Assembly (NCBI GenBank): GCA_025765615.1
Contig: JAIVFJ010000003.1
Span: 248,001-312,000 of the forward strand
Source: Zopfochytrium polystomum
Lineage: Eukaryota; Chytridiomycota; Chytridiomycetes; Chytridiales; Chytridiaceae
Direction: 5' to 3'
DNA length: 64,000 nucleotides
Both the position numbers and the translations under genes were made by a program. Positions 10,479 through 24,200 of this stretch are shown piece after piece. Every line of letters starts with the position of its first letter. The first letter of the stretch is position 1. The notes under the pieces were generated by a model. That model was not told where the DNA came from. It searched no databases and was given only the letters and a program-made list of their open reading frames with translations.

Positions 10479-11570
10479 TCAGAGGACCGACATGAGAACA
10501 GGTATTGTAACGACAAGTAAGAAAACGTTCTCCACCAACGCAGACAATGACCAGCTCCACCGCTGTCGCCTCCGCCCCCATCCACTCGCCGCCGCCGCCC
10601 CGCTCGTAGTGGACACGGTCCGCGCCGCCGTCGGTTTCGTGTCGTTCAGCTTGCCGCCGGCGGTCCCGACGAACGCCTGTACCATCGGGCTCCCCGGCGG
10701 CGAAATCGCCAAGCACTTTCCGTAAGTGTTGGACCACGACATTTCGATTGTGTACGTCTTGCCGTTGGCAAACGTGTAGTTCTGGCCCGTGCCGTAGCAG
10801 AGGTCGGCGATTTCTCCGCCGTCCTTGTTGGTCAGGTCGTACCACGCGAGGTTTGGTGAGGCCAGCGGGTCCGTGAGGACTTCGATCAGCTCGTGCGTCA
10901 GTGTTTGCGTGATGGCGTCCTGCGGGACTGTGCCGCAGCCGGGTATGGAGGTGATGTCGGGCAGGACGCCAAAGGTTATCCAGTTGGTGTTGACGTTGAG
11001 AGAGCTGGTGTCCAGCTCGCCTTTTGGAAATCGGGATCAGCGTCGAGTGTCGGTTGGGGGGGGTGGGGGGGGGGGGTGCGTGCAAAACAAAACGGAGTCG
11101 CTCTCACCATGGTATCCGCAAAAGTCTGAAGAGTCGGTAGAATCCAAAAACTTGTAGTCTTTGGACAGATGAAACGGGACGTAAAGGTTTGTCGACATGG
11201 GCAGCTGGTTCGATTTCGCGAGGTTCATGAGATACTTTTTAAGATCGGACTCGGTGATCGTCGGCGACGGCAACGCGGAGTCTGACGACACTGTTTTCGA
11301 CCCTGCAACGCTGCCGAAACCAAAGGTCTGCGTTGGAGTGTTGTATTCTGAAAGGATGCTAAAGTATGGGGACGTGACGATCTGGCTGTATACGTCCGCG
11401 ACGACGTCGGCGAATGCAAAGCCTCCGTAGTAAATGGGGTAAATCTGCACGTTTGTGACAATCGGCCCGCCATGGTACTTGAATGAGACGTTCGCGGAGG
11501 AGGTGGTTTCAGCGAGCTGCTGCAGCTCGGATGGCGGCAACGAGGCGATGTGACGCATCGGCTCGAGCAA
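10479..11570 (-). CDS. EXORDIUM/PHI-1-like secreted protein (5' end unresolved)
   Basis: Two exons are clear: from about 11570 to 11108, and 11020-10479, joined in phase at ATG-GTGAGA / tttccaaaag across an 87-nt intron containing a C-run on this strand. The protein has the phosphate-induced/EXORDIUM look: VSFKYHGGPIVTNV, PIYYGGF, then DFCGYHG, THELIEVLTDP, AWYDLTN and GGEIADLCYG. The THELIEV segment resembles a metal-binding HExxx motif but full metalloprotease ligands are not evident. The family is secreted; related proteins occur in plants, bacteria and some fungi. The C-terminus (LVENVFLLVVTIPVLM) is hydrophobic after a small-residue stretch, consistent with a GPI-attachment signal. I could not find the signal peptide: the first ATG in frame is at 11558, so a short upstream exon probably exists. 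Confidence 0.6.
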
Positions 11571-11842
11571 ACGACCGTCAGAGACAGAAGGAGGCAGGCA
11601 GCGCCCGGATAAATCGCACCCACAGCGCCTTCTTGTTGAGTCTGTGGAGGTAGCCGGGGGGGAGGAGGGTATCCGGGAAGGACGAGATAGAGCGAGATAT
11701 CAAGGGAGGGGAGAGGCGGCTGCGAGGAGAGGTGGTGGCCGGCGGATGGGAGGACCGAGCTGTGGACCTGAACAACTCCTTGTTTACATGGGGGGAAGGG
11801 AGAGCGGGAGAGACGTGAGGAAGGAGCGACAGGAGGCTTGTC

Positions 11843-11873
<31 letters not shown>

Positions 11874-13107
11874 GTCTGTCTTCCTGTCGACAAGTCTGTC
11901 TCGCGCCTGCCTCGGCCGATTCGTTTGGTCTCCGTCCGGGGCCACTCGGTCTGTTCCAAGCCTGTCGTTTTTTTTTTCCACCGATCGTCACAGTGCCAAG
12001 CTCTCTCTGTCTGCTGATCTCTCACTCATCAGAACTTCGTGCCAAGAAGCTTGCTTGTTCATTCGAATGTTCCTGTGAATCTTGTCTTCCTCTTTCCTTG
12101 GCAATCAGGCAATCAGGCAATCAGTCAGACAAACGTGCGCGCTGTAGTCGCTGTAGCTAGTCAGACAAAGTGTCTCCGGCATTGTAACCCGAAGGATTGA
12201 GGTGGTGTTTCCTTTTTGGGACCGGAATGAAAGAGAAAGAGTGAACCGGAGCGTTCCCAATGGAACAGCTCGACAGAAGAGACATTTCTTATTGTTCGAA
12301 GTACCTTGGAGAGCACAAACCGGGTCCTAATTCAACAATTCTTATTTGACATCGAAGTTGCTCCAAGGCCACTAAGGCAAGGCGGGTTGAATGGCGCTGC
12401 CCTGTGTACCCTAAAAAATTTACGCAAAACATTTCTTCCTGACGAGAACATCCTACCAAGGTGATTGGCTAAAACTTTAGGCAGCCAACCTCGGAAGCAG
12501 CCGGAACCACGAATTCCCCCCAGCCCTTCCTACCTCTCCCTTCATCCTTACAACTCACTAACCGCTTTCCAAAAGCATGCCTCTGATAGTACGAAAGTCA
12601 GTGGGCAAACGGTTTGGAGTACCAACTACAAAAAGTTCCCTCACTAATCAAAACGATCAAAATCCCACAGATGCCACCTCGGTTTAACTTTCACTGTATA
12701 GAATAATCGTCGTTTTTGGAGGGCAGGACTAAAAGGCTGAAGTTCGAGTCAAGAAATGATGAAACATCCGTTCCAATCCGACTCGATGGATTTTGCTTGA
12801 TAAAACAAAGATGAAGAGCAGTGCTCAAATCGCATGCCTCTGTCCCAGACCGCTTTACGCTCAGAAGGCTCTAGAAAGGGAGGCAGACGGCGGTCGTGCG
12901 ATTAGTCTTTCAGATGTATGGACGGTACCGTGTTCACTTCAACAATGTGGTCGTTGTTGTCTCCAGACAAGAAGGAAAAAAGAAAAATAAAAAAATTTGA
13001 AAAAAAGAAACAGAAAAGGAGGCAAAAGGAGAGGTCACTCCTCTGTTGACCCTTCTTCCATTCCGATCTTCTCCCCATCCCCCAGCCTACGCTCTCACCT
13101 CGTCAGA
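11571..13107. other. divergent intergenic region
   Basis: It separates the divergent EXORDIUM-like and Cys-rich membrane genes and should contain both promoters and possibly short first exons encoding their signal peptides. No coding sequence of its own is supported. A (GTCT)n repeat lies at 11844-11880. Confidence 0.5.
11844..11880. repeat. (GTCT)n tetranucleotide microsatellite
   Basis: Nine or so GTCT units with one GTCTA interruption, upstream of the EXORDIUM-like gene. Confidence 0.85.
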
Positions 13108-14430
13108 ATGCCATTCAGCTTGGTTAACAACGGCGCCTTGGACGTCGGGTGCTTCAACCTCACCTCGTCGGCGACCTGTCTGCAGTGGGTTGCCGCGATG
13201 CAGCCGCTGGCGCTGCCCAATATGGCCGCCGTCCTCGTCGATCTGGGATCCTCCGCACTCCAGATCAACTCGGTTGCGTCCTTCGACTCGGCCATCGAGA
13301 CCCTCAGATTCACAGACAACTGGGCGTCGCTCTTCGGATGCTCGGGCCTCTCGTCCATCCCCGCTTCCCGCCCCTTCCCCGTGCGCTTTGCAGAGTCGTA
13401 CGCCTGCGCCTCCACCCTCTCCAACGTCGTCCGCGGATCGTCGGCGGCGTTCCCTCAATGCGTCATGGGATCCGGCGGCGCCGTCAAGGTGCGATCGCTG
13501 TGCAAGGAGACCTGCGTGGCGTTTGCCACTTCCTTCGCTGCGCTGCGAAACGAGAACGGAACCGCCAATGCCAACTGCCAGTCCGACGGCGACGCAGGAA
13601 CGCAGGCGGTGCAGTCCTTCCAGACACAGAGCCTTGTCTTCAGCGATCTGTGCAAAATTCTAAAGAGCTCCAACGATCCCGTTGCCGACGGCGATCTTCC
13701 TTGCGTGAAAATGTCCCTGAGAGACTTTGTTTCGTGCGGTACGTCGTCATCTCCGTCGCATTTTCCGACGTAGTCCACGATTCCTTCTGAAGGGCTTTTT
13801 CTTTTACTATCCACAGGATTCGGAAATAACACAGCAGGCCTTGCTGCGGCGAAAACCTACTGCGACGGGCTCACGAACAAAGACACCTGCTGCTCCTACC
13901 TCGGCGCATCCGTCGAGGCAGCAAACGTAGCGCTCGGCGGAACGATCCGCTCCGGCGCCACAGGCAGCGCAAACCCGGCCGCCGACGCGGGCACCATCAT
14001 CGGCATCCTCGTGGCCGCAATCGTCGCGGTCGGCGCCGCTTTTGGCATCACGTACAAGTACTACCGCACCAAGCGCAACCGCGAGACGCCGGCCGGCTTC
14101 GTGGGCTCGAATGGCGGTCCGGCCGTCGGGCCGGGCGGGAAAGTCCCAAACGGCATCGTCGTCGGCGCCGGCTCGCGCCTGTCGTTTGCTCCGTCAAACA
14201 GGCGGTACCAGAACCTGCATGAGCTGTCGGGCGGCGGGTCGCAGGCCACCATCACGCCGCCGCGGAAGGCGGCATCCCTGGGCCCGGGGGCGTACGGTAA
14301 CAGCCCGTCGCCGGCTTCGTCGAAGCGGCTTGGCCCGAACGCGGCTGGGGACTTCGGCAGTTTTGGAAGCCTTGGCCGGTCGGAGGAGGTGCAAATGGTG
14401 CCGCTGGGTGGAGCGCCGAGGGGTTACTGA
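13108..14430 (+). CDS. Cys-rich single-pass membrane protein, orphan
   Basis: Two exons: 13108-13738 and 13817-14430, joined TGCG-GTACGT / ccacag to give about 414 residues. The first 290 residues are a Cys-rich, Ser/Thr-rich ectodomain with N-glycosylation sites (NLTS, NGTA, NNTA) and recurrent CxxxC-like spacing. One membrane segment follows (GTIIGILVAAIVAVGAAFGI), then Tyr/Lys/Arg stop-transfer residues and a 110-residue Ser/Gly/Pro-rich cytoplasmic tail. This is a type I layout, but no signal peptide follows the ATG. A good acceptor (ctctcacctcgtcag) ends at 13106, so the real start and signal peptide may be in an upstream exon. I recognise no domain; a surface sensor or cell-wall-contact protein is only a guess. 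Confidence 0.65.
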
Positions 14431-14985
14431 GGATGCTGCTTCTATAACCTTCACCCTCCTTTTTTCTTTTGGCGGTTATAATATGCTGAATCCTCTTTCT
14501 CCACCGTGCCCCGTCCACTTCCTCGCTATTCCCCTGGATCGCTGCTTGGCTGGTGCCCCCTATCTAGCTTGACCCGGCTTGTTTTCACCGATTTTGCTCC
14601 TATGCGTAATCCCGTTGTTCTTCTCATCCCCGCCATGCCATGACGCCTCTCCTGTTGACAGTTCTTTTCGCTTGCCCTCTTTGCCCCTCACCAGCGTTGT
14701 CTTGTTTTTTGTTACGGGCGTAGTCACTTTTCCCATTTTTCTTCCTCTCTTCCACTTTCCACCTCGATTTGTTTGATTCACACAGTAAATACAGTAGACA
14801 GGTTGAAGGGCAAGGCCGTCGAAGAAATTCGCTAACCCTCAGATTTAAGAAACAGGATCTACAAAACCCCAAGAGGGTGCACCAAGTGACTTGTCTCCAG
14901 GGGTTTAGTGCCGAGATACCCGTCCCTCGTAAACTCTACTTTACAATCACCCTCACGGGAACTTAGTTCGGGCACATAAATCTTA
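14431..14985. other. convergent intergenic spacer
   Basis: It holds the 3' UTRs of the two convergent flanking genes. No coding sequence or RNA gene is supported. Confidence 0.5.
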
Positions 14986-15979
14986 TTATTGTTCAATGTC
15001 TATAAAAGCGTTGGCCTTTGGCAATCCGTCCACCGCGCCATCCGAATTGACAAAAGCGTCGATCGCAATGTCAAACTGCACGCCTCCATTCCGCGTAATG
15101 AAGGGGGAGTCCCGAATGTCCATCCGCAGAAAGTACGCCACGTTCAGCAGGCCGCCCTTGACGTCCAGGTTGCCGCCGAGCACCGAGTCCAGGCCGTCCT
15201 GCAGCGCGGTCTGGATGGGCCGCGCGAGGGCGCTCTCGAGAGCGCCCTTGACGACGCGTTCCAGCAGGTCGATGGCGACCTCGAGCACGTCGCCCGCAAA
15301 GCCTGTCCCGACCTGCGTATCGAACGAGTCAATGTGCGGCTTGACGTCGTAGACGGCGGTCTTGAGGCGGCCTTCTTGCTGCAGGAAAATAGTCCTTGCC
15401 GCAACGTCCAGCTGCGCCGTGACGACGACCTTGCCAAACGAAATGCCCATCGCGCGCAGCTCGGTCTCGGCCTGCAGCGCGACGTCGCTGACGTCGACGT
15501 TGAGGTGGCCGTCGTCGATCTTGAGCGTGATGGCGGCGATGTCAAACTTTGTGATGCGGAGCTGCGTGGCCGTCGCCACCTCGGCCTCGCCTAGGAGCGG
15601 GATCTTTTTCTTGACGTGCTGATCCTCCATGCGCAACGCCAGCGCTTCCGATTTCGCGATGGGCCCGATCAGCTTGGCGATTTCGTCAAAGATGTCTTGC
15701 GTCAGGGTGACCTTGATGGAAACCGGGCCGGGGGCGGGCCGCTTCATTGCTTTTGCCGTCGGCGGGTTGGAGGGCGACGTTGTGGATGCCGCTGGCACGG
15801 ATGAGCTCGCTGCCGTCATCATTGCGACCGAATGGGAACTCTTGACCTCTAGGATGGGAGCGACGGGATGGGGCTTTGGTGGTTGAACGAGAAGAAGCGT
15901 GAGCAGCACGACCACGAAGGGAAAGATGCCGTGAAATATCTTGTAACCGCAGCAGTAACGGTTTGAGGTGGCGTTCGTG
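14986..15979 (-). CDS. membrane-anchored putative TULIP/BPI-like lipid-binding protein (5' exon missing)
   Basis: The frame is open from about 15979 (after an acceptor ctgtctag) to the stop at 14986, about 330 residues, with no ATG near its start, so a first exon must lie further upstream. It opens with a hydrophobic segment (IFHGIFPFVVVLLTLLLV) preceded by basic residues, a signal-anchor. The body alternates hydrophobic and polar residues in long beta-like strands (ITKFDIAAITLKID, LNVDVSDVALQAE, SFGKVVVTAQLDV) followed by amphipathic helical stretches (DVLEVAIDLLERVVKGALES). That pattern fits the BPI/TULIP fold that shields lipids in an elongated groove. Assignment is by fold-like pattern, not by a signature motif, and is tentative. 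Confidence 0.5.
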
Positions 15980-16019
15980 CTAGACAGCTTTGAAGGAACG
16001 CGGGATGCAGAAAGTCGTC

Positions 16020-16045
16020 AAAAAAAAAAAAAAAAAAAAAAAAAA
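16020..16045. repeat. poly(A) tract
   Basis: Twenty-six consecutive A. On the minus strand this T-run sits about 40 nt before the acceptor proposed for the TULIP-like gene and may serve as its polypyrimidine tract. Confidence 0.9.
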
Positions 16046-16986
16046 TCAAACGGGAACGCAGGCGGTCACAGATGGCACGGCGATGAACCACGCGTGAGAG
16101 TGAGCAGATTGAGAGAGGATACGTGTGCGTTGCATATGAACAGGTGGCTGAGGCGCGTGTGGTTTGCGTTTGCAAGCATCGTTGGTGGCTGAGCCTGGGA
16201 CGACCCGCACACTGGGGACGCATGCAATGCACCTTCGAGCACGCTGGATCGCCGAAGAGACAGAGGCTTCGAAGAGAGCCGTGATGGTGGTGTGGAGAGT
16301 AGCAAGAGGGTGGTGCGCAATCGCGTATGACGCGGTCTCACCTTCGCAAGAGGGCTGCGGGCAGAGGCAGGGCAATGGGGCGAGAGAAACCAGAAACGTT
16401 CAAGCTCGCCAACCAATGAAACCAATGAAAAATGGGGTGAGGGGGCGCCACTCTGCACCACCCGGAAAAGCCACACCCAAAAGCGCACCCGACCAGAGAG
16501 CACGAAGGGCACCGGAAACTCTCCCGCCCACGCCCCCATTTCGCGTACCTTGCAATGCGTCCTCCACCTACCCCAATGTGCGCGCGGCTCTTGACTGAGT
16601 AAACGGCAAGGCAGAAGCAGAGGGCAGCCCCGACAAGAGGCAAATCACCCTTGCCCTTGTCAGCACGACAAGCAGGACAGACAGACAGATCAATCCATTA
16701 TTATATAATCTAGCGAATCAGATTTTTTGCTTCCAGATCGTGTCGGTGGGTTCGGTTCCCTTTCGCCTCCTTCGCTTCCCTGCTTCACCAACTGATGCAA
16801 CGGGCTGCCATGGAAGCAAACCTGTGGCGGTCGTCTTGAGCGGGAGCGCCCGACCCTGCTGCTGTCTTTGGTCCTTTGCCCTTCAATGTCCTCGCGATGC
16901 TAATCATTTCGCGTCGTCCACAGGAGTGGGCTCTGGTTTTCCTGCGATTTCTCTGACCTTCGCGAACGATCTTCGCATTCTGGCGA
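16046..16986. other. divergent intergenic region upstream of YME1
   Basis: It should hold the YME1 promoter and the missing first exon of the TULIP-like gene. No candidate exon could be fixed. Confidence 0.4.
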
Positions 16987-19485
<2,499 letters not shown>

Positions 19486-19892
19486 TTGACTCCGTTTTTT
19501 TTAGTTGTAATGAACGTTCTTTTTGCGGGATTCCCGCAAATTCCAAATCCTTGTCAATTGTTTGGAAACTGTGAAACAGAGGTGAGCACGATCACACTGC
19601 AAGATCGATCTGTGCGGCGAGCGACCATGACCCTTCAGTTCACCAACTCCTGGCATTGGTTCGCCCATGTTTGGCATCGCACCCATCGTTTTTATGAATG
19701 ACTGGCGGCAGTGGCTCATCGGGAGGAACCTCCAAGTGTTTTATTGTGGCTTGTTGTTTACAGCGAGACTGGGCGACCGACAGTACCTGTCGAATTCAAG
19801 TTCTTTAACTTTGCACCCATCTCACCCCACTCTTCACATTCTATTTTGGCACGATCGATCTCAGACCGTTCAATTCGAAAACCTCTGTACAG

Positions 19893-20399
19893 ATGAGCGG
19901 CCGGCAGGTAGATGTCGTTTCTAACGGACTTCGCTGCGCTGACAATACAATCCCTCCGCTACCGTTGGCATCTTCAACATAATAGGGTGGGAAGGCGAAG
20001 CCTTTGAAGGCGCCAAAGAAGAAGGAGGTTTGTTTACCAGGACCCTTGAGCTGTACAACTGCATTCTGAACCATGAGTTCACCCACTTGACTTGCAGGCT
20101 GATCTCGATGAGGTAACCAGTTTTTCTGCATGTAGCCTTCCAATGTTATCCTGATCATCTCCATTAGGATGATCTTGCTTTCAAGGCCAAGCAGAAGGCA
20201 GAGGCTGCAAAGTTGAAAGAGCTGGCTGCTAAGGTGGGATGGTTGCGCACGGTTTCTAGTCATTCTTTGCAGGGCTAGCTCACATGATCGTTTAGGCGTC
20301 CGGCAAGGGACCACTCGTTGGAGGAGGTATCAAGGTATGTGCAGCATATCTGCCAACGTCTGGCTCATGCGTGTGCGCTCGCAGAAATCAGGAAAATAA
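19893..20399 (+). CDS. TMA7: translation machinery associated protein TMA7, six mini-exons
   Basis: Six exons, too short to show as one reading frame: 19893-19907, 19986-20027, 20098-20112, 20168-20233, 20296-20334 and 20385-20399. All junctions are phase 0 with GT-AG ends and introns of 50-78 nt. The joined 63-residue protein starts MSGRQGGKAKPLK, continues with the Lys/Ala-rich coiled segment AFKAKQKAEAAKLKEL and ends KGPLVGGGIKKSGK, the invariant TMA7 tail. TMA7 (coiled-coil domain protein 72) associates with ribosomes and is tiny and highly conserved in eukaryotes. The first and last exons are only 15 nt. Intron positions fit the modular protein so well that I consider this secure despite the small size. 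Confidence 0.93.
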
Positions 20400-20467
20400 A
20401 GTCGGGGATTCGCATCTCGTCACCATATGTATTGCTTTGGGTTGAGGAAGTGAAGAGAGCAGATATT

Positions 20468-21181
20468 TTAGTGCCCATCAGAGTGAAACTTGAGCAGTGG
20501 TTTGAAGACAGCCATTTGCTTTAGTCTCAACGACGAAGACGGTGCCATCAATGTGAAGCCATTTTTTCTGGAGATGTCATTTAATCTGTCCGACACCCAC
20601 GCGAAGGAGCTTCCGACTTCAATCATTTGGGGTCCGCTGGTTTCCGGAACGATCCCACTGCTCTCCATCACGAGCGCTAGTATTAAGCACCCAATAGCAG
20701 TCATTTCGTACCATCTCCCCGTAAAAAATGAGTCTATAGCTTCATCGCCGATGGTCTTGAGGAGCGGGACAGACCACACATCCATGTGCTGTCGCCGAAG
20801 GAGAACGAGCTGATCGCGATCGCGCGTGAAGGCGCGCCACGCCCGCTGGATCTTTGGCCGCATCGCGGGGAGGGCCTCGATAAGGGAGCCAACATGTTCG
20901 TGGACAAAGGCCACCGTGTCGTTTACAGCCTCGCGGAACAGAGGCAGCTGCATGCGCGGATGGGCTTCTATCATGTCTGCCCAGAGCACCAGGCGCTCCG
21001 CCGTGGAATGCGTTTCTGGTGGCGCGTAGAACTGAAGGTCTTCGCCGTAGTCGAGGCCGCGGCAGGGGCAAGGGAGGATCCGCTGGCCGCAGTTGAAGCA
21101 GGCGAGTCGTCCCCGCAGGATCGACTGGTACATGCGAGGGCGCGCGGACATCACTTGGGAAAGCGAGAAGAGGGTTGGCAT
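20468..21181 (-). CDS. orphan protein with CxxC...CPC zinc-binding-like motif
   Basis: Uninterrupted frame of about 237 residues from the ATG at 21181; a later ATG at 21151 is an alternative. Near the N-terminus CFNCGQRILPCPC could bind a metal ion. The middle is a helical, charge-rich region (RLVLWADMIEAHPRMQLPLF, RAWRAFTRDRDQLVLLRRQH). A hydrophobic stretch (MTAIGCLILALVM) near residue 175 might be a membrane segment or core helix. No family recognised. Its stop lies 69 bp from the TMA7 stop (convergent), and its start is about 100 bp from the divergent BRAT1 start, so both probably share a promoter region. Confidence 0.55.
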   Translation of the reverse strand: MPTLFSLSQVMSARPRMYQSILRGRLACFNCGQRILPCPCRGLDYGEDLQFYAPPETHSTAERLVLWADMIEAHPRMQLPLFREAVNDTVAFVHEHVGSLIEALPAMRPKIQRAWRAFTRDRDQLVLLRRQHMDVWSVPLLKTIGDEAIDSFFTGRWYEMTAIGCLILALVMESSGIVPETSGPQMIEVGSSFAWVSDRLNDISRKNGFTLMAPSSSLRLKQMAVFKPLLKFHSDGH

Positions 21182-21284
21182 GAGGGTTACCAATCAGGCG
21201 TCTCATCTCTGCATGTTGCACACCTTTGGCTGGATTCGATGAAAGGAGTTTGATCTGCTCCGCAACTTCGTTTCCAAACTCCGA

Positions 21285-24200
21285 ATGGCCGAACGTGTCA
21301 CGCCGACGACGAGCTCAGACGAGCAGGACGAGCGGGAGCGCCTCGCAATGGTCGTCGCCGGATTGGCTGCACTGGATCCGGTTCGTTCTGTTTAAAACAA
21401 TTGCTTGGCAACGGCCGATCCATCCGGCTCAATTTGGCTTTCCCTCCGCGTTGCGATGTCTAGCGTATCGTTGACCCGTCGCGACACGAAAAGATTCTGT
21501 CCTTTTTGCGCGAAGCGGCAAGGAGGGGTCCTGCTGTATTAGATTACATCGTGGACGACCTGCAAGCAATAAGCGTAATTGAAGTGAGAAAAGACCCCTA
21601 ACATTTCCTTCGAGTCAAATGTTTCTCGATGCTTTTGTTTTTCGTTAAGCCGTTCTGTTCTTACAGAGGTGCTTAACAAAAAATCCCGATCACAGAGTGC
21701 ATTCTCTTGCATACCGATTTCTCGGTGCGATCACGAATTCTCCTGGCGCCAGCAATCGTTGAGCTGATCGTCCGTACTTTTCCTTTCAAACCTGTAGGGG
21801 AGCTCGTCAAGCTGTGCCCCAGAGTCTTTGAAAACGTCGTATCCCACCATCCCGAAATTCTTGACCGCCTATTGAACTCACTTTCCTCACAAAGTTTTGA
21901 GACATCATCGCCTCTCCGATTTGGATGCTTAATGGCGCTGCATCTTTTGCTGGAGTCTCCTACAGCAGTGAGATGGTAGCGAACGCTTGGTTGCCTGCAC
22001 GTAACATGTAACATGAACGATTTGGCCAGGCTTTTGAACAGCAACAAAGTTGTCGATATTGTGACAGAAGCTCTGAACGACTCTACCATTTACGTAAGGC
22101 TTGCTTAAAGATGAAACTTTATTGTTCATCCCCCACCGTAGGTGTCCGCAGCAGCAGCCAGCCTTCTGGTTGCGATCATCGCCCATCAAAGCGAACAAAT
22201 TCCCAACGGAAGCATCCTTGCAATCGACAGGGTCGACGACGAACTCGCACGACATCAGCTTTCGGCACAAGTTCTTATTTGCGGCCGGCTGCAAGCTGTC
22301 TTTGAAGAGCGACTGTCGCCCGACGGCGATTTCGATCGGAAAATGGCGGTGCTGGAGTTGATTTGGAAATTGATTGTTTCGAATAATTCGAACGCAGATG
22401 CGTTTATAAAATGCACAGATCTGGTTCGTGCTCATCTACCATTCGTAGACATGGTTTATAATTCACATTACAGGTGCGTTTGTCGGGTGAGCTCTTGTAC
22501 GACGAAGACAAGTTGGTCAGATCCAAAGTCCTCGACATATTGCGGCTTGTCGTGTCGACAAGCCGGAGTCCCTTCGCCTTGCTTGCGGGATCAGCCTCCT
22601 TTGCTGATCAAGTTTGCGAAGAAAGTGAAGCCCTAATACGCTATGTTGTTGCGCATTTCATACGTCCTGCTCTCGTCGGTTCCGTGGAATCCATGCACCT
22701 TCCGCAAATCTTGCACATGCTGAGTTCTATGGACCTACTTTCTCGTATCACCGGCCGCTTCAACGATTCTGCCGCATCTAGCGCGGTGCTTCGGCTGCAC
22801 GCCTCGTTTCTCGCTGCTTTCAACACCACCAACAATGAGTCGTCTTGGCTGAGTGATGATTCTGACAACGACCGCAAGGCGATGCTGAATGATTTCCGTG
22901 AACTGGAGACTGCGTGGTCGATGTGGGTGGGTAACGGCAGCAGCAGCATCTTATGAAATATCGGCAGAATGCTCTAGAATTCTTAACTACAAAAACCACA
23001 GTGCTCTCGCTGGCGAAGCCGCATCGGACGATCAATGGTACGATGCGTTCGGCCGATAATTGACGGGTTGTACGAGGTGTCCACGCAGAAGCCGACTCTG
23101 ATATCATCGGCAGTAAGTTCTCTGTCCATCGCTGCCACCTTCCGTCGCTGGCCATCTTGCCCTCCCCAACTTTGCTCCAGCGTTTGCTGCTCTTTCCCGC
23201 TCTTAATTTTTTACGTGCAAGCTCGCACCAGGCATTCTGAGAGCGCTGCAGGCGTTGCTTCACCGCTCCGACCTGTTTGAGGACGCCACTACATCACAAA
23301 AAGCTTGTGATCTGTTCACCTTGGTCGCGTCGTCTGCAGGATCGGGCGGCGTGATTGGCGAGGTAAGCCCACCCAGCCCTCCTTGCTTTCATTCTTTCCT
23401 GTTGGCCGAACCAGACCCGCTGTGACACTTTAGCGCCACTTTTGTGAACACGCAGGCATTCGACTATTTGGTCAAGGCGCTCGGCCAGTGGAATGACAAC
23501 AACCGCCGGTATCAAGCCCTTTGCAAGGCGACAAAGTCTCTGGTTTGTACTTCCAAGAAAGGGCTTATCGGCAGGCGGGTGAGTCTTTGCCCATCCTCCC
23601 AGCTCAAGCACAAACTGTATTTACACGCTTTTTTTACTGCAGCGATTAGAATCTCTGTTTGATGTCGTCGATGGTAACTTGTACTCGCCTCGGTGGGACA
23701 TACGAGAGGGAACCGTCCAGTTAATTTCGGATTTGTTCAGAGCCTTTGAGGACGGTGGCATGGTTAGCTTGACCCTTTCTTGCGGGCTAACACTGACGTC
23801 CCTGGACCCCAAGGATGGGAATGAATTGGAATGGAACAAGCAAGAAACGGCAGCGCTTCTTCTCAAACGGTTTCAGGACTCGGAACCCGCCGTAAGAGCT
23901 GCAGCACTGACTTGCTTTCACGTGAGAACCGATCTGCGAGCAAGTGATTGACAACTCCCTGAACATGTCTTTCTGTATACGAGATTCTAATTCGCTCCCT
24001 ACATTTGCTATCGTTCGACAACAGGAGTGCAGCTCCCTCAGGTCGGCCGCCGTCTCGGAGATCGTGTCGGCGGCGATTTCCGTGAGTTGCATCGATCCGG
24101 AGGCAATGGTGCGACGTGCTGCGGCCGACGTCCTCGTTGTGACGCTGAACGCTTGCACTGTCACTGTCAAACGCATCAGGCCGTCGTTGCAGTCCACGGG

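Noticed and set aside
19841..20314. A 157-residue minus-strand open frame
   Set aside because: It runs antisense across all TMA7 exons and introns; the TMA7 reading is strongly conserved.
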